64,000 nucleotides of DNA from Clostridium saccharoperbutylacetonicum N1-4(HMT) (GTDB lineage: Bacteria > Bacillota > Clostridia > Clostridiales > Clostridiaceae): the NCBI RefSeq assembly GCF_000340885.1, contig NC_020291.1, forward strand, positions 5,269,001-5,333,000, in the 5' to 3' direction. Every line of letters starts with the position of its first letter. Within the stretch, counting starts at the first letter, position 1. The translations under genes were made by a program, and so were the position numbers. Below the pieces are notes generated by a model. That model ran no database searches. It was not told where the DNA came from and saw only the letters and a program-made list of their open reading frames with translations. This document shows, piece after piece, positions 27,461 to 36,508 of the stretch.

Positions 27461-27589
27461 CCTATTTTTAAAATTTAGTAGAAAATTTTTGCTTAAATTT
27501 ATAAAAGAGCAAATATAAATTTTGCAAAACATCACTATTAATTAAGGTTCACTAAGTTATGATCTAATACATTCTTATTTTGTATATTA

Positions 27590-29326
27590 TTAATTAATCC
27601 AAGCTCCATTAGCTCCTAATACATAACCATCAACAGTTGTATTAGAAAGCATTGCACCTGATGCATTTAAGTAGTACCAAGTTCCATTATCATTAACCCA
27701 ACCTGTTTGCATAACTCCTGATGCATTTAAATAATACCAATTTCCGTTGTCACTAACCCAACTAGTTTGCATAACTCCTGCTGTATTTAAATAATACCAA
27801 TTAGCTCCATCTTGTAACCAATCTGTAGCATTAGTTCCATCTGCCTTAACGTAGTGCCAAGTTCCATCTGCAGCTTTAGCCCATCCTGTAGCAGTAGTAG
27901 TTGTAACTGCTGCTGAAGTAGTTGTATCTGCATCTTTAGTATCAGTTTTTCCTCCGATTACTGCATAAACTTCATCATCTTCATTCCAAGCAACTATATT
28001 ATCTGCATCATAAACAGACATTTTATTAAATGATCCGTCTACTTTATATACTTTATTCCAATCAGAATCATTATCCCATTGATAAATATTTCCGCTATCT
28101 AATCTCCAAACATTTCCATTAGCATCAACTTCAACACAGTTTGAACTGTCTTCAATATCCTCATCTGATGAATCATTTAAATCAGTGTAATATAAACCAT
28201 TATCTGATTTTAATTCTGCTGTTTGTATTTTAACTTTGCTACCTGAAATTGTATACCCAGTTACTTTTCCATTAGCTATAGCAAAATTTGTATAACTAGC
28301 AAAATCATCACTAGCCTTTTTCCCATCTTCATCACAAATTATATAAGTTGTAACTGTTTTAGCATATTTAGCTCCACCAATCTCATCAGAGTTTTGAGCC
28401 TTAGATATTTTTTGAACTGCTGTGAACTCATATCCATTAGTTACAGGTCTATATACATTGGAATCAGAGATTGATTTTCCACCTATTTCATAAATTGTAG
28501 AGTGATTATCCGTATTTTTAACAGTTACTGTAACTATTCTATATATATAATCCTTATCTTGTCCAATTACTTTATCTTGTGCTACAGTTGCAGAAAGTGA
28601 ATCTTTTGATGATGCTGTATCATATGTGTCATTTGTATTTTCTATATATTCTGATTTAACAACTGATGCTGTAGTTGTTGTAACTTTTATTTTTCCTAAA
28701 TTGTAATCAGCATCAATATAATTTCCATTATCATCAGTAAATACATTTAAAGTAGCAACACCATTAGATGATTGAGCAGCAAATCCATTTGTTGCATCTT
28801 TATTGGCCAATTTAACATAATACCATGATTCTCCGAATTTAGCATTTGGAATATCATTTGTTTCATCTATTGTTTGTACATAATCTGCTGCATATTTATT
28901 TCCATCTTTAAGATATCTTCCATCTGTATCAGCTTTAACTTTCTTTTTCAAATTAGTTGCAGCATCATCTCTTGTATTCTCATCAATAGATTCATCTGTA
29001 ACTTTACCATTTGTTAAATCAACAAAGTTATCTCCATCACTAAGATTTACATATTTAGTTCCATAAGTTGCTGTATCAGATCCAGCATCAATATCTGATA
29101 ATTCATTGTATTTTCCACCAACTAAATAATAAGAGGCTTCATCTTTATCATTGATTTCTGCATCAATATAAACCTTACCATCTTTATAAGCTACTGCATT
29201 ATAAACAGTACCATCCTGTGAGTCTACCTTTTTTACATCTGCAGCAAAAGCAGCTGTTGGCATTAAAGATACAACAGACGCTGATGCTAATAATAATGAA
29301 GCTATTTTTTTTGTTCTTCTAAACAT
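27590..29326 (-). CDS. Secreted protein with choline-binding-type cell wall repeats
   Basis: The 578-residue protein has a signal peptide (MFRRTKKIASLLLASASVVS then MPTAAFA, cleavage before ADVKK). The last 110 residues are four to five CW_binding_1-type repeats of about 20 residues (GTWHYVKADGTNATDW, NWYYLNTAGVMQTSW, NWYYLNASGVMQTGW, TWYYLNASGAML). These bind choline or other wall polymers non-covalently. The part between about 30 and 470 is rich in Asp, Thr, Asn and Tyr, has no recognised catalytic motif and looks like beta structure. Similar proteins are found as abundant surface proteins in solventogenic clostridia. The exact role is unknown. It is a monocistronic unit with a 315-bp leader region. 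Confidence 0.82.
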   Translation of the reverse strand: MFRRTKKIASLLLASASVVSLMPTAAFAADVKKVDSQDGTVYNAVAYKDGKVYIDAEINDKDEASYYLVGGKYNELSDIDAGSDTATYGTKYVNLSDGDNFVDLTNGKVTDESIDENTRDDAATNLKKKVKADTDGRYLKDGNKYAADYVQTIDETNDIPNAKFGESWYYVKLANKDATNGFAAQSSNGVATLNVFTDDNGNYIDADYNLGKIKVTTTTASVVKSEYIENTNDTYDTASSKDSLSATVAQDKVIGQDKDYIYRIVTVTVKNTDNHSTIYEIGGKSISDSNVYRPVTNGYEFTAVQKISKAQNSDEIGGAKYAKTVTTYIICDEDGKKASDDFASYTNFAIANGKVTGYTISGSKVKIQTAELKSDNGLYYTDLNDSSDEDIEDSSNCVEVDANGNVWRLDSGNIYQWDNDSDWNKVYKVDGSFNKMSVYDADNIVAWNEDDEVYAVIGGKTDTKDADTTTSAAVTTTTATGWAKAADGTWHYVKADGTNATDWLQDGANWYYLNTAGVMQTSWVSDNGNWYYLNASGVMQTGWVNDNGTWYYLNASGAMLSNTTVDGYVLGANGAWIN

Positions 29327-29641
29327 ATTTTTCCTCCTAAAAATTCTAATTTATTGTGAACTCCCACAAATATTTATTTTTCTAACTTTTAAGTTAGATC
29401 TTTATATTTTCATCCAGCACTTTCTATTTTAATTACAAAATATTTTATGCTGAAAGTAAATAACACTTTAAAACACTCAAGTATCTTTTTATAACTTTTT
29501 ACAAACCTCAGTATTAATATATTGATTAAAATCATACTCAAGTATGTTATGTTTTAATTTTATCATCAAATAGTAATTAGTCAATAGTTTTTAATTATTT
29601 TTTTACTTATTTAAACTTCATAGTTTGCTTTTAAATAAAAA
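29327..29641. other. Upstream region of the secreted-protein gene
   Basis: There is no gene here. An 18-bp inverted repeat (TCTAACTT-TT-AAGTTAGA, 29381-29398) lies about 55 bp upstream of the start, and a near-palindrome (CATACTCAAGTATG) lies near 29533. Either could be an operator or a 5'-UTR hairpin. Confidence 0.35.
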
Positions 29642-29683
29642 AAGTTGCCCGAATAGCAACAACTTACGCTATTCAGACAACTT
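29642..29683 (-). terminator. Terminator after the TetR-type gene
   Basis: On the minus strand AAGTTG...GAATAGC pairs with GCTATTC...CAACTT and a T7 run follows. Confidence 0.8.
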
Positions 29684-29720
29684 CTATATTAAAATTTATT
29701 TTTTTTAATTTTATAAAAAG

Positions 29721-30299
29721 TTATGGTTTAAATATAATCTCAAATAATTTTCTCAATTCAGCTTTTTCATCAAAAGTACCTCCAGAAGAACTCCATTTTA
29801 CAAATATGCCCAATACACCTGCAAAATAGCTAGATAATAATTCATCTGAACTAAAACTATTTCTTATTTCACCATTATGTTGACCTTTTACAATTAACTT
29901 TATTAATAATTCAAAATATTCTTTCAACCTCTCATTACTACCCATATATAAATGAATCAATTCATTTCTTTCAAGTATATCAGTTATTATTACATTTTTA
30001 AACAAGTTAGGTCCAATTTCTAACATACTTTCTATAAAGTATAGTTCTATAGCTTTCCATAATTGCTCATAAGTTGAATCTATAGTAATAATCTCATTCA
30101 TAATGGTATAAGTATCTTTTTTTATTAATGTGTTATAGTAACTTATAAGTAAATCATTTTTAGATTTATAATGATGATAAAATGAACCTTTTGTCACTCC
30201 ACATTCATCACATATCTCATCTATTGACACTTTTCCAAAATCCTTTTCTTTAAACATTTTTATTGCTTGATTTAATATTTTCTCTTTCATGCATTCCAT
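29721..30299 (-). CDS. TetR/AcrR family transcriptional regulator
   Basis: The 192-residue protein has a TetR helix-turn-helix at about 5-50 (ILNQAIKMFKEKDFGKVSID then ICDECGVTKGSFYHHYKSKND), followed by an all-helical ligand-binding domain. GGGG lies 7 bp before the ATG at 30299; an ATG at 30290 is an alternative. It is monocistronic between two terminators, and the neighbours are unrelated, so its target is unknown. Confidence 0.9.
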   Translation of the reverse strand: MECMKEKILNQAIKMFKEKDFGKVSIDEICDECGVTKGSFYHHYKSKNDLLISYYNTLIKKDTYTIMNEIITIDSTYEQLWKAIELYFIESMLEIGPNLFKNVIITDILERNELIHLYMGSNERLKEYFELLIKLIVKGQHNGEIRNSFSSDELLSSYFAGVLGIFVKWSSSGGTFDEKAELRKLFEIIFKP

Positions 30300-30436
30300 A
30301 TGTATTCCCCAATCAGTTAATATATGATACTATTCTAATTCTATATTAATTCATTAATAAATATAATACCACTATATTCAAATACTATCAATTGTAATAT
30401 TATCTCAAACTTGACACATTATATTTTTTAAAAATA

Positions 30437-30475
30437 AAGACCACTGAGAGCATTCTATTGCTCCAAAGTGGTCTT
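30437..30475. terminator. Terminator after glgD
   Basis: AAGACCACT...GAGCA pairs with TGCTC...AGTGGTCTT. It is flanked by T-rich sequence on the minus strand and lies 47 bp past the glgD stop. Confidence 0.8.
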
Positions 30476-30521
30476 CTAAATTTTTATTTCTTTAAAATAT
30501 TTTCTCTTACCATTAATAGCT

Positions 30522-31667
30522 TTATAGATTTCTCCTATTAACAATATCATTTTTTACATGGCTATCTTTTTTTATAATAATTGGATTAGTATCAGCTCCA
30601 ATTATACGCACACCTTCATCTACAATTACATTCTTATCTAAAATAGCATTTTTTATGTATGCATTCTTCTTAATATTCGCGCTTGCCATAATAATAGATT
30701 GTTCAATTATGGCAGATTCAGAAATTTTACATCTTCTAGCAATCAGTGAATCTACGACTGTTCCATCTACTATAGATCCTGAAGCAAAGTGACTATTATT
30801 TACAATAGAATTTTGTGCATAATAAGTAGGAACTTCATTTGCCAATTTTGTATATATTTTTTGATTTGAGTATAGCAATGAATTAAATTTACTTGATTTA
30901 AGCATGTCCATATTAGCACGATAATATGATTGTATATCATAAATATTACTTAAATATCCTGTATACTCATAATTCATGCAAGATATTGTATTTATTTTTT
31001 CTCTAAGAATTTTGATTATGCTTTCTGCTTTTTCATCATAATTTTCTAATACTTTTATAAGCCATTCCGTTCTTACGATAAAAATATCCATACATAAGTT
31101 GTATTTTTCATTAGGTTCTAATTTCTCCTTGCAATTATCACTAAGTGAAATATTTCCATCTGATTGTAAATCAATTAATAAATTGTCACAAGAAATATTT
31201 TCAGAAGTAACACGTTTATAAACTACAGTCATGTCACGATTACTATGTTTATGAATTTTAATAATTGCCTTTAAATCTATGTTGCATAGCATTTTACTTC
31301 CCATAATTACGGTTATTTCTGAACTCGATTTTCGTAAATAATCCACAATATGTGAAATAAAGCCTTGCTCATATTCACCTTCTTGATTTTTCTTATTAAA
31401 ATGCATAATAAACTTGTTTCTTAGAGAATCTAATCCCCATTCTTTTCCACCATTAATATGATCAAATACTGACTGCATATCGTCTTGGTTCATTAATAGA
31501 AATAGTGCCTGAATATTTGCATTTATAACATTTGATAATTGAAAATCAAGCAAACGGTATTTACAATCAAATGGTAGCATTGCCAATGGACGATGAGCTA
31601 TCAAATCATTTAAATCTCCATGACAATTTAAATTATCAATTATCCCACTTACTCTATTAGTATTCAT
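30522..31667 (-). CDS. glgD: Glucose-1-phosphate adenylyltransferase subunit GlgD
   Basis: This 381-residue paralogue of GlgC has a nucleotidyltransferase-like domain followed by left-handed beta-helix hexapeptide repeats (from about residue 285). The pyrophosphorylase loop GGXGTRL is missing ([20 protein letters not shown] instead), while [15 protein letters not shown] is retained. GlgD is therefore expected to be a non-catalytic or weakly active partner that modulates GlgC in a heterotetramer, as in other Firmicutes. Its start overlaps the end of glgC by 11 bp, indicating coupled translation. No glgA, glgB or glgP is in the window. Confidence 0.93.
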   Translation of the reverse strand: MNTNRVSGIIDNLNCHGDLNDLIAHRPLAMLPFDCKYRLLDFQLSNVINANIQALFLLMNQDDMQSVFDHINGGKEWGLDSLRNKFIMHFNKKNQEGEYEQGFISHIVDYLRKSSSEITVIMGSKMLCNIDLKAIIKIHKHSNRDMTVVYKRVTSENISCDNLLIDLQSDGNISLSDNCKEKLEPNEKYNLCMDIFIVRTEWLIKVLENYDEKAESIIKILREKINTISCMNYEYTGYLSNIYDIQSYYRANMDMLKSSKFNSLLYSNQKIYTKLANEVPTYYAQNSIVNNSHFASGSIVDGTVVDSLIARRCKISESAIIEQSIIMASANIKKNAYIKNAILDKNVIVDEGVRIIGADTNPIIIKKDSHVKNDIVNRRNL

Positions 31668-32823
31668 TTGAAACCACCCCTATCACTTCTGAATTACCAA
31701 CAACATATATTTCTCCTTCTGAATATACTGTTGCATTGTCACCTACTACAGCATTTTCCCCTATGATTGCATTCTTAATGAAAACATTCTTTCCAATTGT
31801 TGCACCAGGCATAATAACACTTTTTTCTATTTTGCTTCCTTCCTTAACACGTACATCAGTAGATAAAATCGAGTCTTTAATTTCTCCTGCAATATAGCAT
31901 CCATCTACAATTAAAGAATTTTTAATAACTGCTGTTTCAGTGAAAAAATGAGGTGGTGAAATTGTATTTTTAGAATAAATTCTCCAATTATGATTACGCA
32001 TATCTAAATCATTTTCAATATTAATAAACTCCATATTGGCTTCCCAAAGAGAATCAATTGTTCCAACATCTTTCCAATACCCATCAAAACGAAAAGCATA
32101 TACATTTTCTCCCGACTCTAGATATGATGGAATTACATGTTTTCCAAAATCAATCATTTGACCATCTTTAGAATAACTATTAATTAAAACTGCTCTAAGC
32201 CTTTGCCAATTAAAAATGTATATTCCCATTGAAGCCAAATTGTTTTTTGGTTCTTCTGGTTTTTCTTCAAACTCTATAATACGAGAATTTTCATCAGTAT
32301 TCATAATTCCAAAACGAGAGGCTTCATCAATTGGCACTTCTATTACTGCAACAGTTAGAGATGCATTTTTTTCTTTGTGGAATTCTAACATTTCTTCGTA
32401 ATTCATTTTATATATGTGATCACCTGATAAAATCAAAATGTATTCAGGATTTACTTGATCAATATAAGCAATATTTTGGTATATAGCATGTGCAGTCCCT
32501 TGAAACCACTTTTCTCCATCAGAACTAGAAAAAGGTTGCAAAATTGTCAAGCCTGAATCAATACCATCAAACCCCCAACTAGAGCCATTTCCCAAATGGC
32601 TATTTAAAGCTAAAGGTTGATATTGTGTTACAACTCCTACCTCTTTTATTCCTGAGTTTGTACAATTACTTAAAGTAAAGTCTATAATTCTGTATCTCCC
32701 CCCAAATGGTACTGCTGGTTTAGCAATATGTTTAGTTAATGCACCCAAGCGAGTTCCTTGACCACCTGCTAGTATCATAGCTAGCATCTCTGTTTTCATC
32801 ATAATATTAGGTGAATAAATCAC
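31657..32823 (-). CDS. glgC: Glucose-1-phosphate adenylyltransferase GlgC
   Basis: This enzyme makes ADP-glucose for glycogen (granulose) synthesis. It has [17 protein letters not shown] (pyrophosphorylase signature), [25 protein letters not shown] and [10 protein letters not shown], and a C-terminal left-handed beta helix with hexapeptide repeats. The start is uncertain. GTG at 32823 follows GGAAGGGGGG; ATG at 32802 (MMKTEML) fits family length better but has no close Shine-Dalgarno, and the frame is open up to 32874. It forms a two-gene unit with glgD. Confidence 0.93.
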   Translation of the reverse strand: MIYSPNIMMKTEMLAMILAGGQGTRLGALTKHIAKPAVPFGGRYRIIDFTLSNCTNSGIKEVGVVTQYQPLALNSHLGNGSSWGFDGIDSGLTILQPFSSSDGEKWFQGTAHAIYQNIAYIDQVNPEYILILSGDHIYKMNYEEMLEFHKEKNASLTVAVIEVPIDEASRFGIMNTDENSRIIEFEEKPEEPKNNLASMGIYIFNWQRLRAVLINSYSKDGQMIDFGKHVIPSYLESGENVYAFRFDGYWKDVGTIDSLWEANMEFINIENDLDMRNHNWRIYSKNTISPPHFFTETAVIKNSLIVDGCYIAGEIKDSILSTDVRVKEGSKIEKSVIMPGATIGKNVFIKNAIIGENAVVGDNATVYSEGEIYVVGNSEVIGVVSNEY

Positions 32824-33085
32824 CTTCCCCCCTTCCATAAATCCTTTATCTTTATATAAAGATAATACTTTCACTAATTGATATCATTAAACTAAATCTT
32901 GATGTTTTCTAATTATGTGCATTATTTCTAGTCGTTTATAATTCATTCTCTTCAGATATGTAATAAATTTAATAATTAATTCATTATATTTCTGTATTTT
33001 TTAATAATATGTTTTCGATACCTTTGTAGCTCCATATATATTCATGACAACCTAAATAATTATAGGATGTAGTAACCGCAGTTTG

Positions 33086-33099
33086 TACAAACGTTTACA
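33086..33099. promoter_or_regulatory. CcpA (cre) or LacI-type operator-like site upstream of glgC
   Basis: TACAAACGTTTACA agrees with the cre pattern TGNAANCGNTNNCA except for A at the second position and is nearly palindromic around CG. It lies about 265 bp before the glgC start. Carbon-source control of glycogen synthesis is plausible. Confidence 0.35.
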
Positions 33100-33374
33100 A
33101 AACAAAAATACAAAAGATCTCGTTTAATTTTGAGTTAAAATTTTCCTAATGAATACACACCTCAAATAATTTTTTGACTGCTAATAATCCCTCCTCATTA
33201 CATAATTTTCTTTAAGTAAACGTATTCAAATCGTTATAGAGAATGTACTTGTTTATGCTTATATGATAACTTAATTAAATATAATTGTCAAGGTTAGGAT
33301 AAAGAGGGCATAGATGTAAAATCAAGTTATACTTTGGGAATACAATCAATAATAGAACTTTTTTAATTACAAAA

Positions 33375-33434
33375 TCCTTCTTAAATTATAAGAAGGAATC
33401 CTCGAAACTTTATGTTGCTTCAAGTATTCCTCTT
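33375..33434 (-). terminator. Overlapping alternative hairpins downstream of the PTS IIC gene
   Basis: On the minus strand segment A (AAGAGGAATACTTGAA) can pair with B (TTTCGAGGATTCCTTCTT). B can instead pair with C (AAGAAGGA), followed by TTTTG. The B:C hairpin resembles a terminator and A:B excludes it. It may simply end the PTS transcript or act as an attenuator. Confidence 0.5.
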
Positions 33435-33446
33435 ATTTGTTATTTC

Positions 33447-33606
33447 ATATAGATATCCAAATTAATAATCAAACTTATAAATGGAATATACATGCATCAT
33501 TGAGAAATTATAATTGTAACACTACATTAGAAATTAGATACATTTTTCTGGAAGCAGGCATGTGAAATTGAGCTGATGATGGTTATTAATGAGGCTTGTT
33601 TCATTT
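33447..33606. repeat. Long inverted-repeat element, truncated copy (left half)
   Basis: It starts ATAGATATCCAAA and follows the other two copies (46683-46997, 58818-59131) through TCTGGAAGCAGGCATGTGAA and GGCTTGTTTCATT. It then stops exactly at the PTS IIC stop codon, whose TAA lies at the junction. The right half is missing. Confidence 0.85.
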
Positions 33607-34870
33607 ACTCAACTACCCCACTTTCTTGCTCTTCTAATAAACTTTTATTATCAAGCTTTTTGAAAAATGGGAAATAAATAACCGCTGAAAAGACAATAAG
33701 TGCTAATTGCAATAACGCCATCATAAAACCACCCTGCATGAAAGCACTAAATACTACTGGTATTCCAAAAGGAAGCTGAAAGCCTGCAACATGAGGAATT
33801 AAACCTATATATATTGCTAAATAAGCTACAATAGCTTGAACTATTGGAACCCCTATAAATGGTATAGCCATAATTGGATTGAATACCATTGGAAGTCCGA
33901 AAACAATTGGTTCATTTATACAAAATAATCCAGGTATAATAGAAAGTTTACCTAACATTTTCAACTTTTCACTCTTAGCTAGAAAAACCATAAGAATACA
34001 AAGTCCTAAAGTTCCTCCTGCTCCACCAATTCCGAAAAATAGATTATAGAATTGTTGTGTTATTATATGTGGTACTTGAGTTCCTGCCGTATAGGCTGCT
34101 AAATTTTCTATATCCATAGGAAGATATAACGCAGTTATAAAGCTACTTACTACCAATGATCCATGCATTCCAAAGAACCATAAAATCATTTGAATTAAAC
34201 CAATAATTAAAAATGAAAAGAAATTATTACCTAATTTAGATAATGGCACTTGTATAATTGAATAAATAAATTTAGTGAATGATCCATATCCAGTAGACAT
34301 AAATATTCCTGTAATTGTTATAAACACTATTCCTACTATAACCGCAGGTATTAATCCTGAGAAGGTATTTGATATAGTACCAGGAACTGAATCTGGCATT
34401 TTTATTACTATTTTCTTATCTAAAAGAAACACATACAAACGAGTCGCTACCAAAGCAACTATCATACCTGTAAACAAACCTTGTACACCAAACCAAGTAA
34501 GTGAAAACATGTTTGCACCAGATATATTATCCATAGGTGTTACTATTAAGAAGCAAAATACACTAAGTAATGCCGGTATAATAGGATCTTTTTGAAAACT
34601 TGCAGCTAACTTATATGCTATTAAAAATGATGCATATAATCCTAAACATCCAATAGATAAGTTATATGGAATCAAAAGAATTTTAATTAATCCACTTGTT
34701 CCCAAAAAAGCTTGCCAAGGTGCAATTGGAATTCCAACGAACATAATTGCAAAGGATCCAATCATCAACACTGGGAGTGCTGACATCAAGCCATTAGAAA
34801 TTGCCTGCAAGTATTTATTAGTTTGTATAGTATACGCAATTTTTTGTACTTTTTCACTATTCATTGTCAT
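33605..34870 (-). CDS. PTS sugar transporter subunit IIC (lactose/cellobiose type)
   Basis: The 421-residue membrane protein with about ten hydrophobic segments matches EIIC of the lactose/cellobiose (CelB/ChbC) family: MTMNSEKVQKIAYTIQTNKY then SALPVLMIGSFAI, and NEPIVFGLPMVFNPIMAIPF as the conserved sugar-site region. The ATG at 34870 follows GGAGGT by 7 bp. EIIA and EIIB components are absent here, so it must borrow them from another locus or act without phosphorylation. It lies 27 bp after the DUF5060/GH140-like gene and is probably the third gene of that operon. Its imported sugar is unknown; a beta-linked disaccharide is suggested by family. Confidence 0.9.
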   Translation of the reverse strand: MTMNSEKVQKIAYTIQTNKYLQAISNGLMSALPVLMIGSFAIMFVGIPIAPWQAFLGTSGLIKILLIPYNLSIGCLGLYASFLIAYKLAASFQKDPIIPALLSVFCFLIVTPMDNISGANMFSLTWFGVQGLFTGMIVALVATRLYVFLLDKKIVIKMPDSVPGTISNTFSGLIPAVIVGIVFITITGIFMSTGYGSFTKFIYSIIQVPLSKLGNNFFSFLIIGLIQMILWFFGMHGSLVVSSFITALYLPMDIENLAAYTAGTQVPHIITQQFYNLFFGIGGAGGTLGLCILMVFLAKSEKLKMLGKLSIIPGLFCINEPIVFGLPMVFNPIMAIPFIGVPIVQAIVAYLAIYIGLIPHVAGFQLPFGIPVVFSAFMQGGFMMALLQLALIVFSAVIYFPFFKKLDNKSLLEEQESGVVE

Positions 34871-34897
34871 AAATTTTACCTCCAAATTATATATTAA

Positions 34898-36508
34898 TTA
34901 AATTATTGTTTTTTCAACTACTAATAACCAGTCTCCCTGTTCCTTTTTTAATGGAAATTCAAATGACCCATCTTTTATATTCAAAGCTTCAAATGCTGTT
35001 GTATATTCTCCGCTTCGAGGATCAAACCACGTTCCTGCATATTCACCATTTACTAATCCGTGAATTTTCATAGTCTTTCTTGCTGTATCTCCATAATAAA
35101 TAATCATTTTATCTTTACTTTCATTAATAGATGCTAAAGGAACTTTTTTACCAAAAAGATTGTTATCATTTACATTGCCTGCATCTTCATAAGGCATAAA
35201 TTCCCAGAAGCGTGTTTTTTCATAAAAAGCTTTCATATATCCCATCTGTTTGGCTCCTATTCCATCAATAGCCTCATACCAAGTTATATCAAAGCGATTA
35301 AAAATATTCATAGGATTCGGTTCACCTTTTTCCCATACATTGTCCCAAATTCCCTGTGCACCATAAGTATAACCACATCCACCTAACTGTATTGACATAT
35401 ATGCTACTCTTCTCAGCATATCTGCTGTACACATTCGAGTTCCATTTTCCTCTAATGTAGAGCAGAACTCATAAAAACACTCTGCTTCTATAAACGGCTT
35501 TTTAGAATATTTTTTATTAAATTCTCTATAATGATTAGGACTTATTGGCAAATCTCCATGTCCTGCCTGATTTAAAGTAAAATCAAACCAGCTTTCATCT
35601 TGATAATAATCTGCAAATGGTCTCTCATTTGTATAATGAGCAGTCTGCAATGTTCCATAACAATCTAATTTTTCTATGTATAAAGCAACTTCCCTCCAAC
35701 CATTTATTAATATTTCTCTTTCTTCACCACCATTATACCCAGCAACTTCTCCTGCTAGTGTCCAAACTATAGGTAATGCACCGTATCTTGCTACTATGTA
35801 TCTTGCTAAATTCTTTTGACCTTCTACATCATTGATTATTGACATGAACCAAGCTAAACCTAATGCATTTACAATCCCTAAATCCGCTATATAATGCATA
35901 CGCTTATCAAGTTCATTCTGATAAAATTCAATATTAGGAAGTTTCCCATTTTCACTTTTAATCCAATAATTTTTATCACCTTTCATAATGGAATCGCTTC
36001 TAAGATTAGTTTGGTAGACATTATAGCCTTGATCTACACGCTTTTTAACCATACCTTTGAACATGCTATCCATTTCCGCGTGATTGGACTCATCCCAACG
36101 TTCTTTATAAGCAAATTCCCAATGAGTATCACCTAACCAAAAGAATGGAGTCCCATCAGCATATATTAAATATCTTCCAGATGAATGAACATTTAAAAAT
36201 CCATGTCGATAAATTTCTAAATCACCAGTATATTCAATGCATTCTATTTCACCAGCTAGGTTATTTAGTCCAGATTCTTCATCTGCAATAATTTTATAAT
36301 TCCAAAAGCCCAATTCTATAGGTGCAAAAGAGATTTTATAGGTATTCTCCCCATCCCAATACGCCTCTCTTTTAAGCTTCAACCCTGATGGGGATGTAAA
36401 AACAGCTATTATGCTTACATCTATAAAAGGATTTTCATAACTGCAATTACTACTAAACGCTAAAATTATCTGACGCCATTTTTCTACTTTCTGATTTGCA
36501 TAATTCAT
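34898..36508 (-). CDS. Apiosidase-like glycoside hydrolase (DUF5060 + DUF4038/GH140-type)
   Basis: The 536-residue protein has an N-terminal beta sandwich (DUF5060-like, about 1-85), a TIM-barrel domain of the apiosidase-like DUF4038 type (about 95-410; YADGTPFFWLGDTHWEF, RVDQGYNVYQTNL) and a C-terminal Ig-like 'collagen-binding' domain (GTWFDPRSGEYTTAF). Glu in WTLAGEVAG and Glu in PFIEAECFYEF are likely catalytic acids. GH140 enzymes of gut Bacteroides remove apiose from rhamnogalacturonan II. There is no signal peptide, so it should act on imported oligosaccharides. The start overlaps the upstream stop as TAATG. The substrate is inferred. Confidence 0.75.
   Translation of the reverse strand: MNYANQKVEKWRQIILAFSSNCSYENPFIDVSIIAVFTSPSGLKLKREAYWDGENTYKISFAPIELGFWNYKIIADEESGLNNLAGEIECIEYTGDLEIYRHGFLNVHSSGRYLIYADGTPFFWLGDTHWEFAYKERWDESNHAEMDSMFKGMVKKRVDQGYNVYQTNLRSDSIMKGDKNYWIKSENGKLPNIEFYQNELDKRMHYIADLGIVNALGLAWFMSIINDVEGQKNLARYIVARYGALPIVWTLAGEVAGYNGGEEREILINGWREVALYIEKLDCYGTLQTAHYTNERPFADYYQDESWFDFTLNQAGHGDLPISPNHYREFNKKYSKKPFIEAECFYEFCSTLEENGTRMCTADMLRRVAYMSIQLGGCGYTYGAQGIWDNVWEKGEPNPMNIFNRFDITWYEAIDGIGAKQMGYMKAFYEKTRFWEFMPYEDAGNVNDNNLFGKKVPLASINESKDKMIIYYGDTARKTMKIHGLVNGEYAGTWFDPRSGEYTTAFEALNIKDGSFEFPLKKEQGDWLLVVEKTII

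Larger units (their letters stand above)
32824..33446. other. Long upstream region of glgC
   Basis: No gene is seen in these 620 bp. It holds a cre-like site and a set of overlapping hairpins, listed separately; the rest is AT-rich without clear structure. Confidence 0.4.
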
